Part shown: positions 44,577 to 53,087 of the stretch, piece by piece | Layout of the letters: every line of letters starts with the position of its first letter | How positions within the stretch are numbered: the stretch's first letter is position 1 | Origin: Acidobacteriota bacterium | Lineage (GTDB): Bacteria > Acidobacteriota > Terriglobia > Terriglobales > Acidobacteriaceae | Length of the DNA: 64,000 bases | Assembly (NCBI GenBank): GCA_003225075.1 | Contig: QIAP01000039.1 | Coordinates: 1 to 64,000 of the forward strand | Direction of reading: 5' to 3' | The notes under the pieces: model-generated | What the model was told of the DNA's origin: nothing | Databases searched by the model: none | What the model saw: only the letters and a program-made list of their open reading frames with translations | Program-made: the position numbers and the translations under genes

Positions 44577-47336
44577 TTACTGTTTAAGCATTTTCGAAAG
44601 GTAATAGTTGTCGTAAACCTTCGTGGTGCGGTCGACGAACTCCAGGATCTGTTGCAAGTTTGCGCGATCATCGCGGCTGCCCTCGGGGAATTTCATCGCA
44701 ATTCCGCAGCCCGGATCGGTGCGCAGCACTCTGGCTTCGGCCTGCATTTTGCCATCGTCCATGGAGAAGATCAGTTTGAGCTTTGAATCTGGTGGCAGGA
44801 GAGCGCTGGTTTCAACATAGCAGCCTCCCAGACTGATATTGGTCAGATTGCCGAGAATGGGAACCTTCTCGTTTTCGGGATGCAGTTCAATCGTGAGACG
44901 CCCCTTCAACCGCGGATAGAGTCTGCGGTTCTTCCGGCTTGGCTGGTTCTGCTTCTCGACGTACATTCGGCGATCCGCCTCAGCCAGGAGCTCCTCCGCA
45001 TCAAGACCATCGTCCGGATACACGGAGCGGCCTACGCTTAGAGACAAAATATCTTCATTGCAAACTTCTTTCCCGACCTGCTTCACCAATTCACGAAGGC
45101 TCTCGGCCTTCTTCAGGGCTGCGTCCGGAGTAAGTCCCGGCGCAATGACCACGAATTCATCGCCGCCCATTCGCGCCACGTAGTCGTATTCGCGGCAGGT
45201 TTCCTTAAGAGCATGAGAAAACAATCGCAGAACACGGTTTCCTTCGAGGTGTCCAAAGCGATCATTGATCTGCTTGAATCCGTCCATGTCCGAAACCATT
45301 ACCGTGAGGGACGAATTATCACGCTTACAGCGTGCCAACTCGCGATCCAGTTGCAGGAACAAGGAGCGCGCATTTGGCAGACCTGTGAGGTAGTCGGTGG
45401 TGGCAGAACTTTCGGCTTGCTGGTATTTGAGGGCATTCTCAATCGCCAATGCCATTTTGGAACTAATGGCTAACAACATGCGGAGATGGTCGGAGGTGAA
45501 CGCATCCTTCTCCCCGTGATACAGGGTTAGTACTGCTACTACCCCATCCACTCCTTCGAGTGGAATAGCCATCGCCGAACGCAAAGTGCTGAACTTTGTA
45601 GGATCGTTCAAATAACCGGGTTCAACCGAAGGATTGCCGTTGATGATAGGTTTCTTGTTTTGCGCGACCCACCCGGAAAGTCCTTGTCCCAGGGGTATGC
45701 GCAGTGAGGCAAACAGGCGGAAGTTATCGCCGCTGACGTGTTCTGGCAGAAGCTCGTTGTTGCGCCGCACGTAGATGGCAATGGCGTCGTAGGGGACCAA
45801 CCGTTTTAATTTGACGGAAAATACCGAGAGAGTTTCCCCCAAACTGAGTGATGCGCCCAGATCCTGGCTAAGTTCAAATAACGTCTGAGCCTCCTGCCGT
45901 GCTGCGGCAATGGAGGAGAGGAAGTTTGTCTCGTGCGGCTCCTTTGCGCCGATCTCTTCAAATCCTGCGGCGGGCGCAACATCACGGTCCACCTTTACCT
46001 CGGTAGTCAACTTCGACCAGGCAATCTGACCGGAGCTCTTCTCCACCAACTTCTCAAGATCCAGATAACTCCTCTTGAGCACAGTGACCACTTTGGGGTC
46101 AAACGACTTGCCGGATTCCTCTTCCAGGCGTTTCATCACCTCCTGCAATGGCAAAGCCCGCCGGTATTGACGGTCTGAAGCCATTGCATCCAGGAAATCA
46201 ACTGCTGAAAGAATGCGAGCCCCCATTGGGATTTCTTCATACTTGAGACCAAGAGGATATCCGCTGCCGTTCCACTTTTCGTGGTGGGCGCGGACGATTG
46301 GCACAACTGGATAGGGGAAACGAACGCGCTCGAGAATCTCCGCTCCTACCAGCGGGTGAATCTTCATCTTCTCGAATTCTTCCGGGGTAAGCCGTCCGGG
46401 CTTGGAGATTATGTGTTCGGGAACAGCCAGCTTGCCGATATCGTGCAGTAACGCTGCTGCATTCAACGCTTCCATCTCTTCGTGACTGACTTTCAGTGCT
46501 TTAGCCACTTCAATCGCGTACACCCGCACCCGTTGCAAATGATCGTGGGTAGTATGGTCTTTGGCTTCGATGGCCAGCGCCAGCGCTTCGATCGTGCGCA
46601 GGTGCAGGTTCGCCATGTCTTCAACGTGCCGCTTCTCATCCTCCAGTTTGCCAAGATAAAGCCGATAAGAGCGGTAAATCAGAAATACGACAGGGAGCAC
46701 TAGCAGCGAAGTCTGCCAATCGATGATGCTGTTTAGCCAGCTCATCAGGCCGGCAATTCCAGCACCCACAAGGTAATAGGGGAAAGACCAGAAGTAGCAT
46801 TCTGACCATATCTTGTTCAGTGACTTGTGCTCAGTGAGGGCGATGACAGTCGCCACCGGCACTGTGTTCGAAACAAAATACATCGAGGCGGTGAGCACCA
46901 GGAGGAACGATGGATTACTGACCTGACCGTGGAAAATGGCCAGGTGATAGACCGAGTACGCACAGGCAATCGCGAAAGCGGTCGCGCAAATATTGAAGAT
47001 GACTTGTACAGGCCGCGGTCGGTCGCGGTACAAACACTGCACCAGAATGGCTGCGCATCCCAGGGCCAAAGTCTCTCTGAAACTGAGTTGCAATACGCCG
47101 AGAAGAATGAAGAGAAAGTTGACTGACATCGTGCCCGTTATTCCGGGCAGGTTTACCTTGAGTCGTGACGCAACCACTGCCACCAGCGTGTAACAGATGA
47201 ACTTCAGAGGATCGCCGCTGGAATGATCTAGTGCGATCGCGTAAGCGAGAACACAAGAACCTGTAAGCACGATAGCGCCGATGAAAAGGTGCGCTGCCAG
47301 CGTCATCTGTTTCCAGGATTGTGACTGACCGGCCAT
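44577..47336 (-). CDS. Membrane HD-GYP / GAF / GGDEF / PilZ cyclic-di-GMP protein
   Basis: This 919-aa protein has six to seven N-terminal membrane helices (residues about 12-220). The HD-GYP domain at about 240-410 has HDIGKLAVPEHI and HHEKWNGSGYP, both metal/GYP motifs intact. A GAF domain lies at about 470-625. The GGDEF domain at about 640-795 has DYLTGLPN and ARMGGDEFVVI with GGDEF intact. A C-terminal PilZ domain has RRLYPRL and NISLGGCYVET. It therefore looks able to make, degrade and sense c-di-GMP. ATG at 47336 is chosen; in-frame TTG codons extend to 47372. Confidence 0.9.
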   Translation of the reverse strand: MAGQSQSWKQMTLAAHLFIGAIVLTGSCVLAYAIALDHSSGDPLKFICYTLVAVVASRLKVNLPGITGTMSVNFLFILLGVLQLSFRETLALGCAAILVQCLYRDRPRPVQVIFNICATAFAIACAYSVYHLAIFHGQVSNPSFLLVLTASMYFVSNTVPVATVIALTEHKSLNKIWSECYFWSFPYYLVGAGIAGLMSWLNSIIDWQTSLLVLPVVFLIYRSYRLYLGKLEDEKRHVEDMANLHLRTIEALALAIEAKDHTTHDHLQRVRVYAIEVAKALKVSHEEMEALNAAALLHDIGKLAVPEHIISKPGRLTPEEFEKMKIHPLVGAEILERVRFPYPVVPIVRAHHEKWNGSGYPLGLKYEEIPMGARILSAVDFLDAMASDRQYRRALPLQEVMKRLEEESGKSFDPKVVTVLKRSYLDLEKLVEKSSGQIAWSKLTTEVKVDRDVAPAAGFEEIGAKEPHETNFLSSIAAARQEAQTLFELSQDLGASLSLGETLSVFSVKLKRLVPYDAIAIYVRRNNELLPEHVSGDNFRLFASLRIPLGQGLSGWVAQNKKPIINGNPSVEPGYLNDPTKFSTLRSAMAIPLEGVDGVVAVLTLYHGEKDAFTSDHLRMLLAISSKMALAIENALKYQQAESSATTDYLTGLPNARSLFLQLDRELARCKRDNSSLTVMVSDMDGFKQINDRFGHLEGNRVLRLFSHALKETCREYDYVARMGGDEFVVIAPGLTPDAALKKAESLRELVKQVGKEVCNEDILSLSVGRSVYPDDGLDAEELLAEADRRMYVEKQNQPSRKNRRLYPRLKGRLTIELHPENEKVPILGNLTNISLGGCYVETSALLPPDSKLKLIFSMDDGKMQAEARVLRTDPGCGIAMKFPEGSRDDRANLQQILEFVDRTTKVYDNYYLSKMLKQ

Positions 47337-47746
47337 CCTCGCCAGCAACTCCTTTCCCGTCCGTCGACACAACGGCGGACTCCTAGCTCTAATAATTGAT
47401 ACCAGCTAAGTGACACATAGCAAAGGATTACCTCTTGGAACCCGAAACTTTCGTAACTTACAATTGGAGCCCTTCGGAAGATCAACCGCGGACAGCGGCG
47501 GACATAGTGTCCGCGGCTTCGACTGGGTCGTCCATCCTCTTGAAATCGAGCCATTTATACGCGGATCGGGGCAAGGATGAGCGCGATGGGGATACGGCTC
47601 ACTTGGCCACATTGTCCGTCGTCAACGAGTACCACATTGTTTTCAAAGCTATGATAATAAATGGTTTATTTATTTGTCCAACTTAGGCGAGCCGAATGCA
47701 CTGCTACTAGTGGAGCAACGGAGCCGAATTGCTTCGGAGAAGTGGA
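47337..47746. other. Divergent intergenic region with palindromes
   Basis: These 410 bases separate the HD-GYP operon from the subtilase gene. They hold CCGCGGACA/TGTCCGCGG (47486-47516, with a tighter GCGGACA-tag-TGTCCGC stem inside) and an AT-rich palindrome AATAAA-tgg-TTTATT at 47656-47670. Either could be an operator or a promoter element for the divergent units. No ORF is supported here. Confidence 0.4.
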
Positions 47747-49570
47747 ATGGGCCTGAAACCAAAACCCGAGAAAAGTGCTTTGAGTGCTCAGGTATCCACG
47801 GCCAAGTGGCACGTCACCCTGAAACTGATAGTCCTGGTCCTCGCCATTACGGTCTGGCATCCGCCAATGGGGGCGCAAAGCCATTGCAGGGCGAGGACCG
47901 CAACTCTCGTGGTACAGCCAAACTCTCTCCTGAACTTACGACATTGATATTAAAAGCGCAGCGTACCGGTTCCTCGAACGCACGGGTCCAGGTAATCGTT
48001 CAATTCCGTAAGAGCCCCACAATTGCTCACATTAAGAAAGCCACACGGTTAGGAGGAGTTCATGCCCAAACTCTGCGGCTGGTTCGCGCTGGAGTATTCA
48101 ATCTCTCGCTGAGCGCAATTCAGGCATTGGCAAAGGATCCTGAAGTCACTTACATCTCGCCCAACCGTACAGTTGGGGTTTCAAACGATTATTACGAACA
48201 AACGGTGGGCGGTGATATCGCCCACTCTTACGGCTGGGATGGCACTGGTATCGGCGTGGCGGTCATCGATAGCGGCGTCAGTGATCATCCCGATCTGTAC
48301 GACACCCGGCAGGTAAATTCACGCGTTGTTTACAGCCAAAGTTTTGTTCCCGGTAGTAGTGTTAGCGATGGCTACGGCCACGGTACGCACGTTGCGGGAA
48401 TCATCTCCGGTAACGGTTGGAGTTCTTACGGCACCATCTTCGGCGTCGCCCCCCAATGTCAACATCATCAACCTGAAGGTTTTGGACGGGAATGGAGCAG
48501 GTTCTGATTCGGGCGTGATCGCTGCCATCCAGCGCGCTATTGCTCTCAAAAGTACTTACAATATTCGCGTAATCAATCTTTCCCTGGGACGTCGCGTTTA
48601 TGAGAGTTATACGCAAGACCCGCTTTGCCAGGCGGTAGAGGTCGCATGGAAGTCGGGTTTAGTTGTAGTGGTCGCCGCCGGTAATTTTGGACGCGACAAC
48701 AGCACACATACCAATGGCTACGGAACTATCGCCGCCCCGGGCAATGATCCATACGTAATAACCGTTGGCGCAATGCGCACGATGAACACACCTCAGGAGT
48801 CCGATGACAGGATCGCGACTTACAGCTCCAAAGGGCCGAGCCTGGTTGACCACATTGCGAAGCCGGATCTGGTAGCACCCGGGAACAAAATTGCCTCACT
48901 CCTTTCCCAGGGCAGTACTTTAGAGCAAAAGTACCCTGGGGATGTACTCAATCCGATCACATACGGCGACTATAGCGGACAAGACAGCTACATCAAGTTG
49001 AGCGGCACAAGCATGGCTACTCCCGTCGTGAGTGGCGCTGCGGTGCTGATGCTGCAAAAAAGTTCCGGTCTCAATCCAGACGCGGTCAAGGCGCGACTGA
49101 TGAAGACCGCAGACAAGATGTTTCCGACACAATCCTCGACCTATGACCAATTCAGTGGCGTCACATATAGCGCACAATACGACATCTTTACCGTGGGTGC
49201 AGGCTACTTAAACATCCCTGCGGCGCTTTCGAACAATGACACCGTATCGGGCACAGCGATGTCGCCCGTCGCTGTGCGGAATCTCACGGGAACGGTTTCT
49301 CTGCAAGCCGACTCCTCATCGGTCTGGAGCAACTCGGTGGTGTGGGGCAACTCGCTGATCTGGGGCACTTCAGTCGTTTGGGGGAACAGCGTATTGCTCA
49401 ACGGCACTTCAGTGATCTGGGGCAGCTCCGTCGTGTGGGGCAACAGCGCGTTGGACGGGTGTAGCGTGATTTGGGGAAGTTCGGTGGTGTGGGGTGCCAC
49501 CCTGGGTGCAACCGATGCCGGCAGTGCGGCGGAGTCGATTGATGGAAGTGGTGACGACGACGGAGAGTAA
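47747..49570 (+). pseudogene. Secreted S8 (subtilisin-like) peptidase with WG-repeat tail; two apparent frameshifts
   Basis: The N-terminus from ATG 47747 (GGAGA six bases upstream) is a signal peptide (LKLIVLVLAITVWHPPMGAQ). The frame shifts near 47870-47885 (ATGGGGGCG) to the inhibitor-I9-like and catalytic frame: VQVIVQFRKSP, GIGVAVIDSGVSDHPD (Asp) and GHGTHVAGIISG (His). It shifts back near 48450 in a run of six C to PNVNIINLKVLDGNGAG through GTSMATPVVSGAAVL (Ser). About ten six-residue units of the type S-V-V-W-G-N follow, then an acidic end DGSGDDDGE. All catalytic residues are present once the frames are joined, so sequence error is a serious alternative to decay. Confidence 0.8.
49322..49497 (+). 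repeat. WG hexapeptide repeat array in the subtilase C-terminus
   Basis: About ten consecutive six-residue units follow the pattern Ser-hydrophobic-hydrophobic-Trp-Gly-(Asn/Thr/Ser), such as SVVWGN, SLIWGT and SVIWGS. Two units lack Trp (SVLLNG, SALDGC). At DNA level GTGTGGGGCAAC-type 18-mers recur with variation. The regular period suggests a beta-solenoid or surface-attachment tail. Confidence 0.75.
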
Positions 49571-49690
49571 GTCCGGAGAATCTGTGTAGTTCCGGCGTAT
49601 CGAATCGCCGCAACAGTACAGACATCGTGCCGTAATTAGGGTGATTTGAATACAACGAATACAACTTTAGAGAAAAGTGAGAGGGCAGAT

Positions 49691-49792
49691 ATGAAATCGA
49701 CAAAGAAAGCTGCGATAGTTGCATTCCTGATCACCGCCGCGGTGGTCGCGTTCAGCATCTTGTCAGCCGCTTCAGCCGTATGGGGCAGCTAG
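49691..49792 (+). CDS. 33-aa signal-peptide-like protein ending in VWGS
   Basis: The ORF has GAGAGGG eight bases before the ATG. It encodes a basic n-region (MKSTKK), a 20-residue hydrophobic core (AIVAFLITAAVVAFSILSA) and an AxA-type cleavage site (ASA). The last four residues are VWGS, followed by TAG. VWGS is the same motif that is repeated at the C-terminus of the subtilase encoded 120 bases upstream. Signal peptidase cleavage after ASA would free the tetrapeptide. Whether this is a peptide signal, a small membrane protein or a relic of a duplicated repeat is open. Confidence 0.55.
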   Translation: MKSTKKAAIVAFLITAAVVAFSILSAASAVWGS

Positions 49793-49982
49793 GCCGGGAG
49801 AGGTCAAGGATGCGCGTCTTAGTTCATAATTTCGTCAATCAAGCAACGGGGTCCTTCCGCCGGTGTGCCTTTAACCACCCATATCCTTAGCACCTTGTAG
49901 CGGTCTCGCAGCTTCTTTCCTGCCTGATTTCGTTGGTTTAAACTTCCGTAACCTACCTTGCTTTCCGCCAAAATGTTAAAGA

Positions 49983-51002
49983 TTGCCCGGGGACTTCCGC
50001 GTCCACTCAATTGAAACCTTCGCGGATAGTCGCCCACTGATCTTTCTTTGCATGAAGCCAGCTACCCAAATGCAATTGGCCGACGGGACCATAGCCGTAG
50101 TTCGCAGCGAAATCATGCGCAAGCTCATGGCTATGGTGGAAAGAGTAGCCCGAGAGGAGGCTGCGGTTCTCATCATTGGTGAAACCGGCAGCGGCAAGGA
50201 ATTAGTTGCGCAAGCTATTCATCAGCATTCACTACGCTGTGGCAAGCCATTTGTTGACGTTAATTGCGCTGCCCTGCCGGAACACCTCGTCGAAAGCGAA
50301 CTCTTTGGCTATGAAAAGGGCGCATTCAGCGGCGCCGAAGCGACCAAGCCTGGTCTTTTTGAACTCGCGGACCATGGCACCCTGTTTCTCGACGAAATTG
50401 GCGAACTGGACGCGAAAGTACAGGCTAAGCTGCTGCGTGTGCTGGATGGAGTCGCTTATTATCGTCTTGGTGGCAGCCGAAAAGTAGCCGTGAATGTGCG
50501 GGTCCTTGCGGCAACGAATCGCGACTTGGAAACAGAGGTCCAGGCCGGAAAGTTCCGTCGAGACCTTTACCATCGACTCAGCCAATTCCAGTTACAGGTC
50601 CCGGCTTTGCGGGAACGTCCGGATGATATCGTGGCCATTGCTGAATACTTCCTCGTCCAGCAACTGCCTGAAGGCAAGTTTACAGTGGAAGCTTTGGAAG
50701 TGCTGCAACGCTATTCGTGGCCGGGCAACGTACGCGAGTTGAAGAATGTAATTTTTCACGCCGCGATGCACGTCAAGACCGGGATTAAGGAGATTCGTGC
50801 TTCCGACCTTCCGCCGGTGATATGCGGTTTTTCCGAACCTGGTACACCCGCGACACCTAGCGGAAACCTGGAAGAAGTGGAAAAACAAATGATTCTCCAG
50901 GCTCTCGCCCAGAGCGGTGGCAACCAACTGAAAGCCGCGCAGCAACTGGGGCAGACGTACTCAGTACCCTGCGGACCGAACAGCAGCGTTATTTCCGGGT
51001 GA
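49983..51002 (+). CDS. Sigma-54 enhancer-binding-protein-like AAA+ regulator
   Basis: The protein has 339 aa (316 if starting at ATG 50052). The AAA+ domain has Walker A GETGSGKE, the L1 loop [17 protein letters not shown] (GAFSGA in place of GAFTGA), Walker [12 protein letters not shown], the sensor region [12 protein letters not shown] and the [14 protein letters not shown] segment. No receiver domain precedes it. The Fis-type helix-turn-helix starts ([12 protein letters not shown]) but is then lost in [11 protein letters not shown] before TGA. The frame that continues into the next gene reads [11 protein letters not shown], so a one-base loss near 50948-50951 may have split an AAA+/HTH/PilZ fusion. 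Confidence 0.8.
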   Translation: MPGDFRVHSIETFADSRPLIFLCMKPATQMQLADGTIAVVRSEIMRKLMAMVERVAREEAAVLIIGETGSGKELVAQAIHQHSLRCGKPFVDVNCAALPEHLVESELFGYEKGAFSGAEATKPGLFELADHGTLFLDEIGELDAKVQAKLLRVLDGVAYYRLGGSRKVAVNVRVLAATNRDLETEVQAGKFRRDLYHRLSQFQLQVPALRERPDDIVAIAEYFLVQQLPEGKFTVEALEVLQRYSWPGNVRELKNVIFHAAMHVKTGIKEIRASDLPPVICGFSEPGTPATPSGNLEEVEKQMILQALAQSGGNQLKAAQQLGQTYSVPCGPNSSVISG

Positions 51003-51316
51003 CGACCGAATTGCCCGTGATTATTAATCTAGACGGCGAACATATTGAGGCGAATACCGTAAACATCAGCTCTGGAGGGCTCGCCATACGTTGTCCAGTC
51101 ACTCTCACTCACGGCGCAACTATGGAAGTCTCATTCAAGCTGCCGGGAAGCGACTCTAACATCGAAGCCAACGCCAAACTGGCCTGGACCAGCCCCGGCG
51201 GATTTGCCGGACTAAGCTTTGACCAACTGCACCCCTCGTCGCAGCGCCACCTGCAACAATGGCTGTTTGCCGCAGCTCAGACCGACGGCCACACCGAAGC
51301 CGAACCCGTGCGCTGA
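50999..51316 (+). CDS. PilZ-domain protein or C-terminal part of the AAA+ regulator
   Basis: This is a 105-aa PilZ-like beta barrel with NISSGGLAIRC (the D/N-x-S-x-x-G motif) and a C-terminal helix. Its GTG overlaps the preceding stop by four bases. Reading the same frame upstream gives QQRYFRV, the usual PilZ entry (R-x-x-x-R with the first Arg replaced by Gln). The true domain therefore seems to begin inside the previous gene. Either translational coupling or a frameshifted fusion explains the layout. Confidence 0.65.
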   Translation: MTTELPVIINLDGEHIEANTVNISSGGLAIRCPVTLTHGATMEVSFKLPGSDSNIEANAKLAWTSPGGFAGLSFDQLHPSSQRHLQQWLFAAAQTDGHTEAEPVR

Positions 51317-51350
51317 GCATAGGTCCCCAATCCACACGTCAAAATAAAAA

Positions 51351-51391
51351 TGCATGGAACACGCAGGCTGACTGCCGGCGCGTTCCATGCA
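51351..51391 (-). terminator. Rho-independent terminator
   Basis: TGCATGGAAC and GTTCCATGCA form a perfect 10-bp stem. On the minus strand it is followed by TTTTTATTTT, fitting termination of the Ser/Pro-rich protein gene. It may also stop plus-strand transcription from the PilZ gene, although the T-run is weaker that way. Confidence 0.75.
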
Positions 51392-51412
51392 CATTTAAAG
51401 CCCTGGCTTCAG

Positions 51413-52093
51413 TTACTGCTGCTTGTCAGGTGAAGTTCCCTTGGTCTGGTCATTGCTGCTGGTCTTAGCATGCTTTCCGCCCAGCTTGCAGGTTTCCGAG
51501 ACCATATCCACCTTCGTCACCGCAATCTCTTTGTTTCCGCCGGCAGCCGACGAGGACATCGAAGAGTTGCTGGTGTCTGATTTGCTCATATCCGACTTGT
51601 TCATGCTCGACCCGTTGCCGCTGACCGTGCCATGGATGACGACTTCGTGACCAACATGAGCAGACAGATCTTCGGTGGTGTTCAACGAATACATCCGTCC
51701 GTGCGCGTCTTCCAGCAAGAACTTGCCGCCTTCGGAGCGGATGCAGCCCTTTACTTTGTGCCCATGGCCTTCATGTTTCTCTTCTGCCTGTTCTTGGGCT
51801 TTGGTTTCCTTTCCGGCGGCCGGGGCCTGTCCCATGCTGCTGGAATCCTGCTGCCCGGCGGTAGAGCCCGGCGCAGCCGAAGGACTCGTCGAGCTCTGTG
51901 AACTCGAGGGGCTGGTAGAGCTCGGTGAACTGGAAGGACTGGTGGAGCTCGGCGCACTCGAGGGACTTGTCGTGTCCTGAGAAGTCGACGGGGTGGACGA
52001 ACTCTGGTCGTTAGGGGAGGGTGTCTGGGCCATCGCGGTGAGCGCGAACGCCAAGACAAGAGCCAACAACATTGACATTTTCTTCATTTTCAT
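51413..52093 (-). CDS. Secreted Ser/Pro/Thr-rich protein with small beta domain
   Basis: This protein of about 226 aa has a signal peptide (MSMLLALVLAFALTAMAQ). A low-complexity linker follows with repeated TSPSS/SSTSPSS units (residues about 30-85). A His/Lys segment (KHEGHGHKVKG) leads into a compact domain CIRSEGGKFLLEDAHGRMYSLN...HVGHEVVIHGTV, resembling an OB-like acidobacterial domain. A Ser/Asp/Met-rich stretch and a C-terminal Cys (SETCKLGG) end it. Function is unknown. ATG 52093 or 52087 are both possible after AGGAG. Confidence 0.7.
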   Translation of the reverse strand: MKMKKMSMLLALVLAFALTAMAQTPSPNDQSSSTPSTSQDTTSPSSAPSSTSPSSSPSSTSPSSSQSSTSPSAAPGSTAGQQDSSSMGQAPAAGKETKAQEQAEEKHEGHGHKVKGCIRSEGGKFLLEDAHGRMYSLNTTEDLSAHVGHEVVIHGTVSGNGSSMNKSDMSKSDTSNSSMSSSAAGGNKEIAVTKVDMVSETCKLGGKHAKTSSNDQTKGTSPDKQQ

Positions 52094-52120
52094 GAACTCC
52101 TGATTGAATTGAAATTGCAA

Positions 52121-52436
52121 TGCCTGTACTTATGGAACTCTTTAGGTGCGGACCCTGATGTTCGAGTTGCTGCTTGCCAAAGCAGCGCAGTCTCTTTTCT
52201 TTTTGGATCCGCCCTTTCGATTGCGAAGTACCGGGTCAGTTCCCGATTTATGGAATGCCACTACTTCAAAATAGCGGCTGGGAGGGTCGCCACACACATT
52301 CCCGTTTCCGCGGCGCCTTATAAACATAAGCGTGATACCCGAGAGAGACAAGGGGGACAAACCCGTATATAGGCAGGGAATGTCCTGTAGACGGCCTAAG
52401 GCTTCTGAAGCCCGGGTGGGTTACGGCCTTAGACAC
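52121..52436. other. Intergenic region with inverted repeats
   Basis: About 316 bases lie between two minus-strand genes. CTAAGGC (about 52397) and GCCTTAG (about 52430) are inverted and enclose GGCTTC-t-GAAGCC, which may terminate the metallophosphoesterase gene although no T-run follows. Nothing else was recognised. Confidence 0.35.
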
Positions 52437-53069
52437 CTAAGCGCCTGAAAACTCGAAGTGTTCGCTGAAGCTCGGACAGAGCCCGTGAACCACCAGGTCG
52501 GCGCCATGGCGGTCAACCACTTCGGCCAACCGGGATGTGCCCAGAAATGGAAATATTTCTGGCGCCTCTCCCATCACCGTGGAGGCGATCGGGGAATAGT
52601 GCAGCACGACAATTCGTTTCTTCGTTCTCAATTGTGACATGGCACGTTCCAGCTTGACGGCCTCGTCAATCGCGGCCTGGACGAAAGCCTTCACTTCGCG
52701 TTCGCCGAATGCAGTCAGAACCCCACGTCCGAATCCACCAACGAAACCCTTGGTCCCCGCGAAGCCCACACCGTCACGTTCGTACCCCGTGCCATCCAGG
52801 ACTTTGATGCCAGCAGCCGCCATCATCCGCTGTAGTTCAGACTCTTGACCACTTTCGTAGTCGTGATTACCTAAAACCGCAACCGTGGGTAGCCGCAGGC
52901 GGACGAGGGCGTTAAGCAGCATTTCCATTTCCGGGGGCTGCCCATAATTAGTCAGGTCCCCGGCAATTAACAGCAGGTCCGCCTCATCGCGGACTTTCAC
53001 GAACTGGTCCTGGATAGTGCTGTAGCTTTGGGCGGAAAAGTGCAAATCGGCGGTGGCTGCAATCCTCAT
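52437..53069 (-). CDS. Metallophosphoesterase, C-terminally truncated
   Basis: This 210-aa protein has calcineurin-type motifs ATADLHFS, IAGDLTNYG, LGNHDYESG and VVLHYSP. It then reads DLVVHGLCPSFSEHF and stops, where family members read VVHGHAHHG and continue for some tens of residues. The last metal-binding G-H-x-H is therefore missing. The gene ends next to an inverted-repeat region. Phosphoesterase activity may be impaired. It lies 18 bases downstream of the nucleotidyltransferase gene and is likely co-transcribed. Confidence 0.78.
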   Translation of the reverse strand: MRIAATADLHFSAQSYSTIQDQFVKVRDEADLLLIAGDLTNYGQPPEMEMLLNALVRLRLPTVAVLGNHDYESGQESELQRMMAAAGIKVLDGTGYERDGVGFAGTKGFVGGFGRGVLTAFGEREVKAFVQAAIDEAVKLERAMSQLRTKKRIVVLHYSPIASTVMGEAPEIFPFLGTSRLAEVVDRHGADLVVHGLCPSFSEHFEFSGA

Positions 53070-53087
53070 TAAGTGTAATCAGTCAGC

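Noticed and set aside
49819-50037. Minus-strand ORF of 72 aa between the mini-ORF and the AAA+ gene
   Set aside because: No recognisable domain or SD; it overlaps the start of the AAA+ gene.
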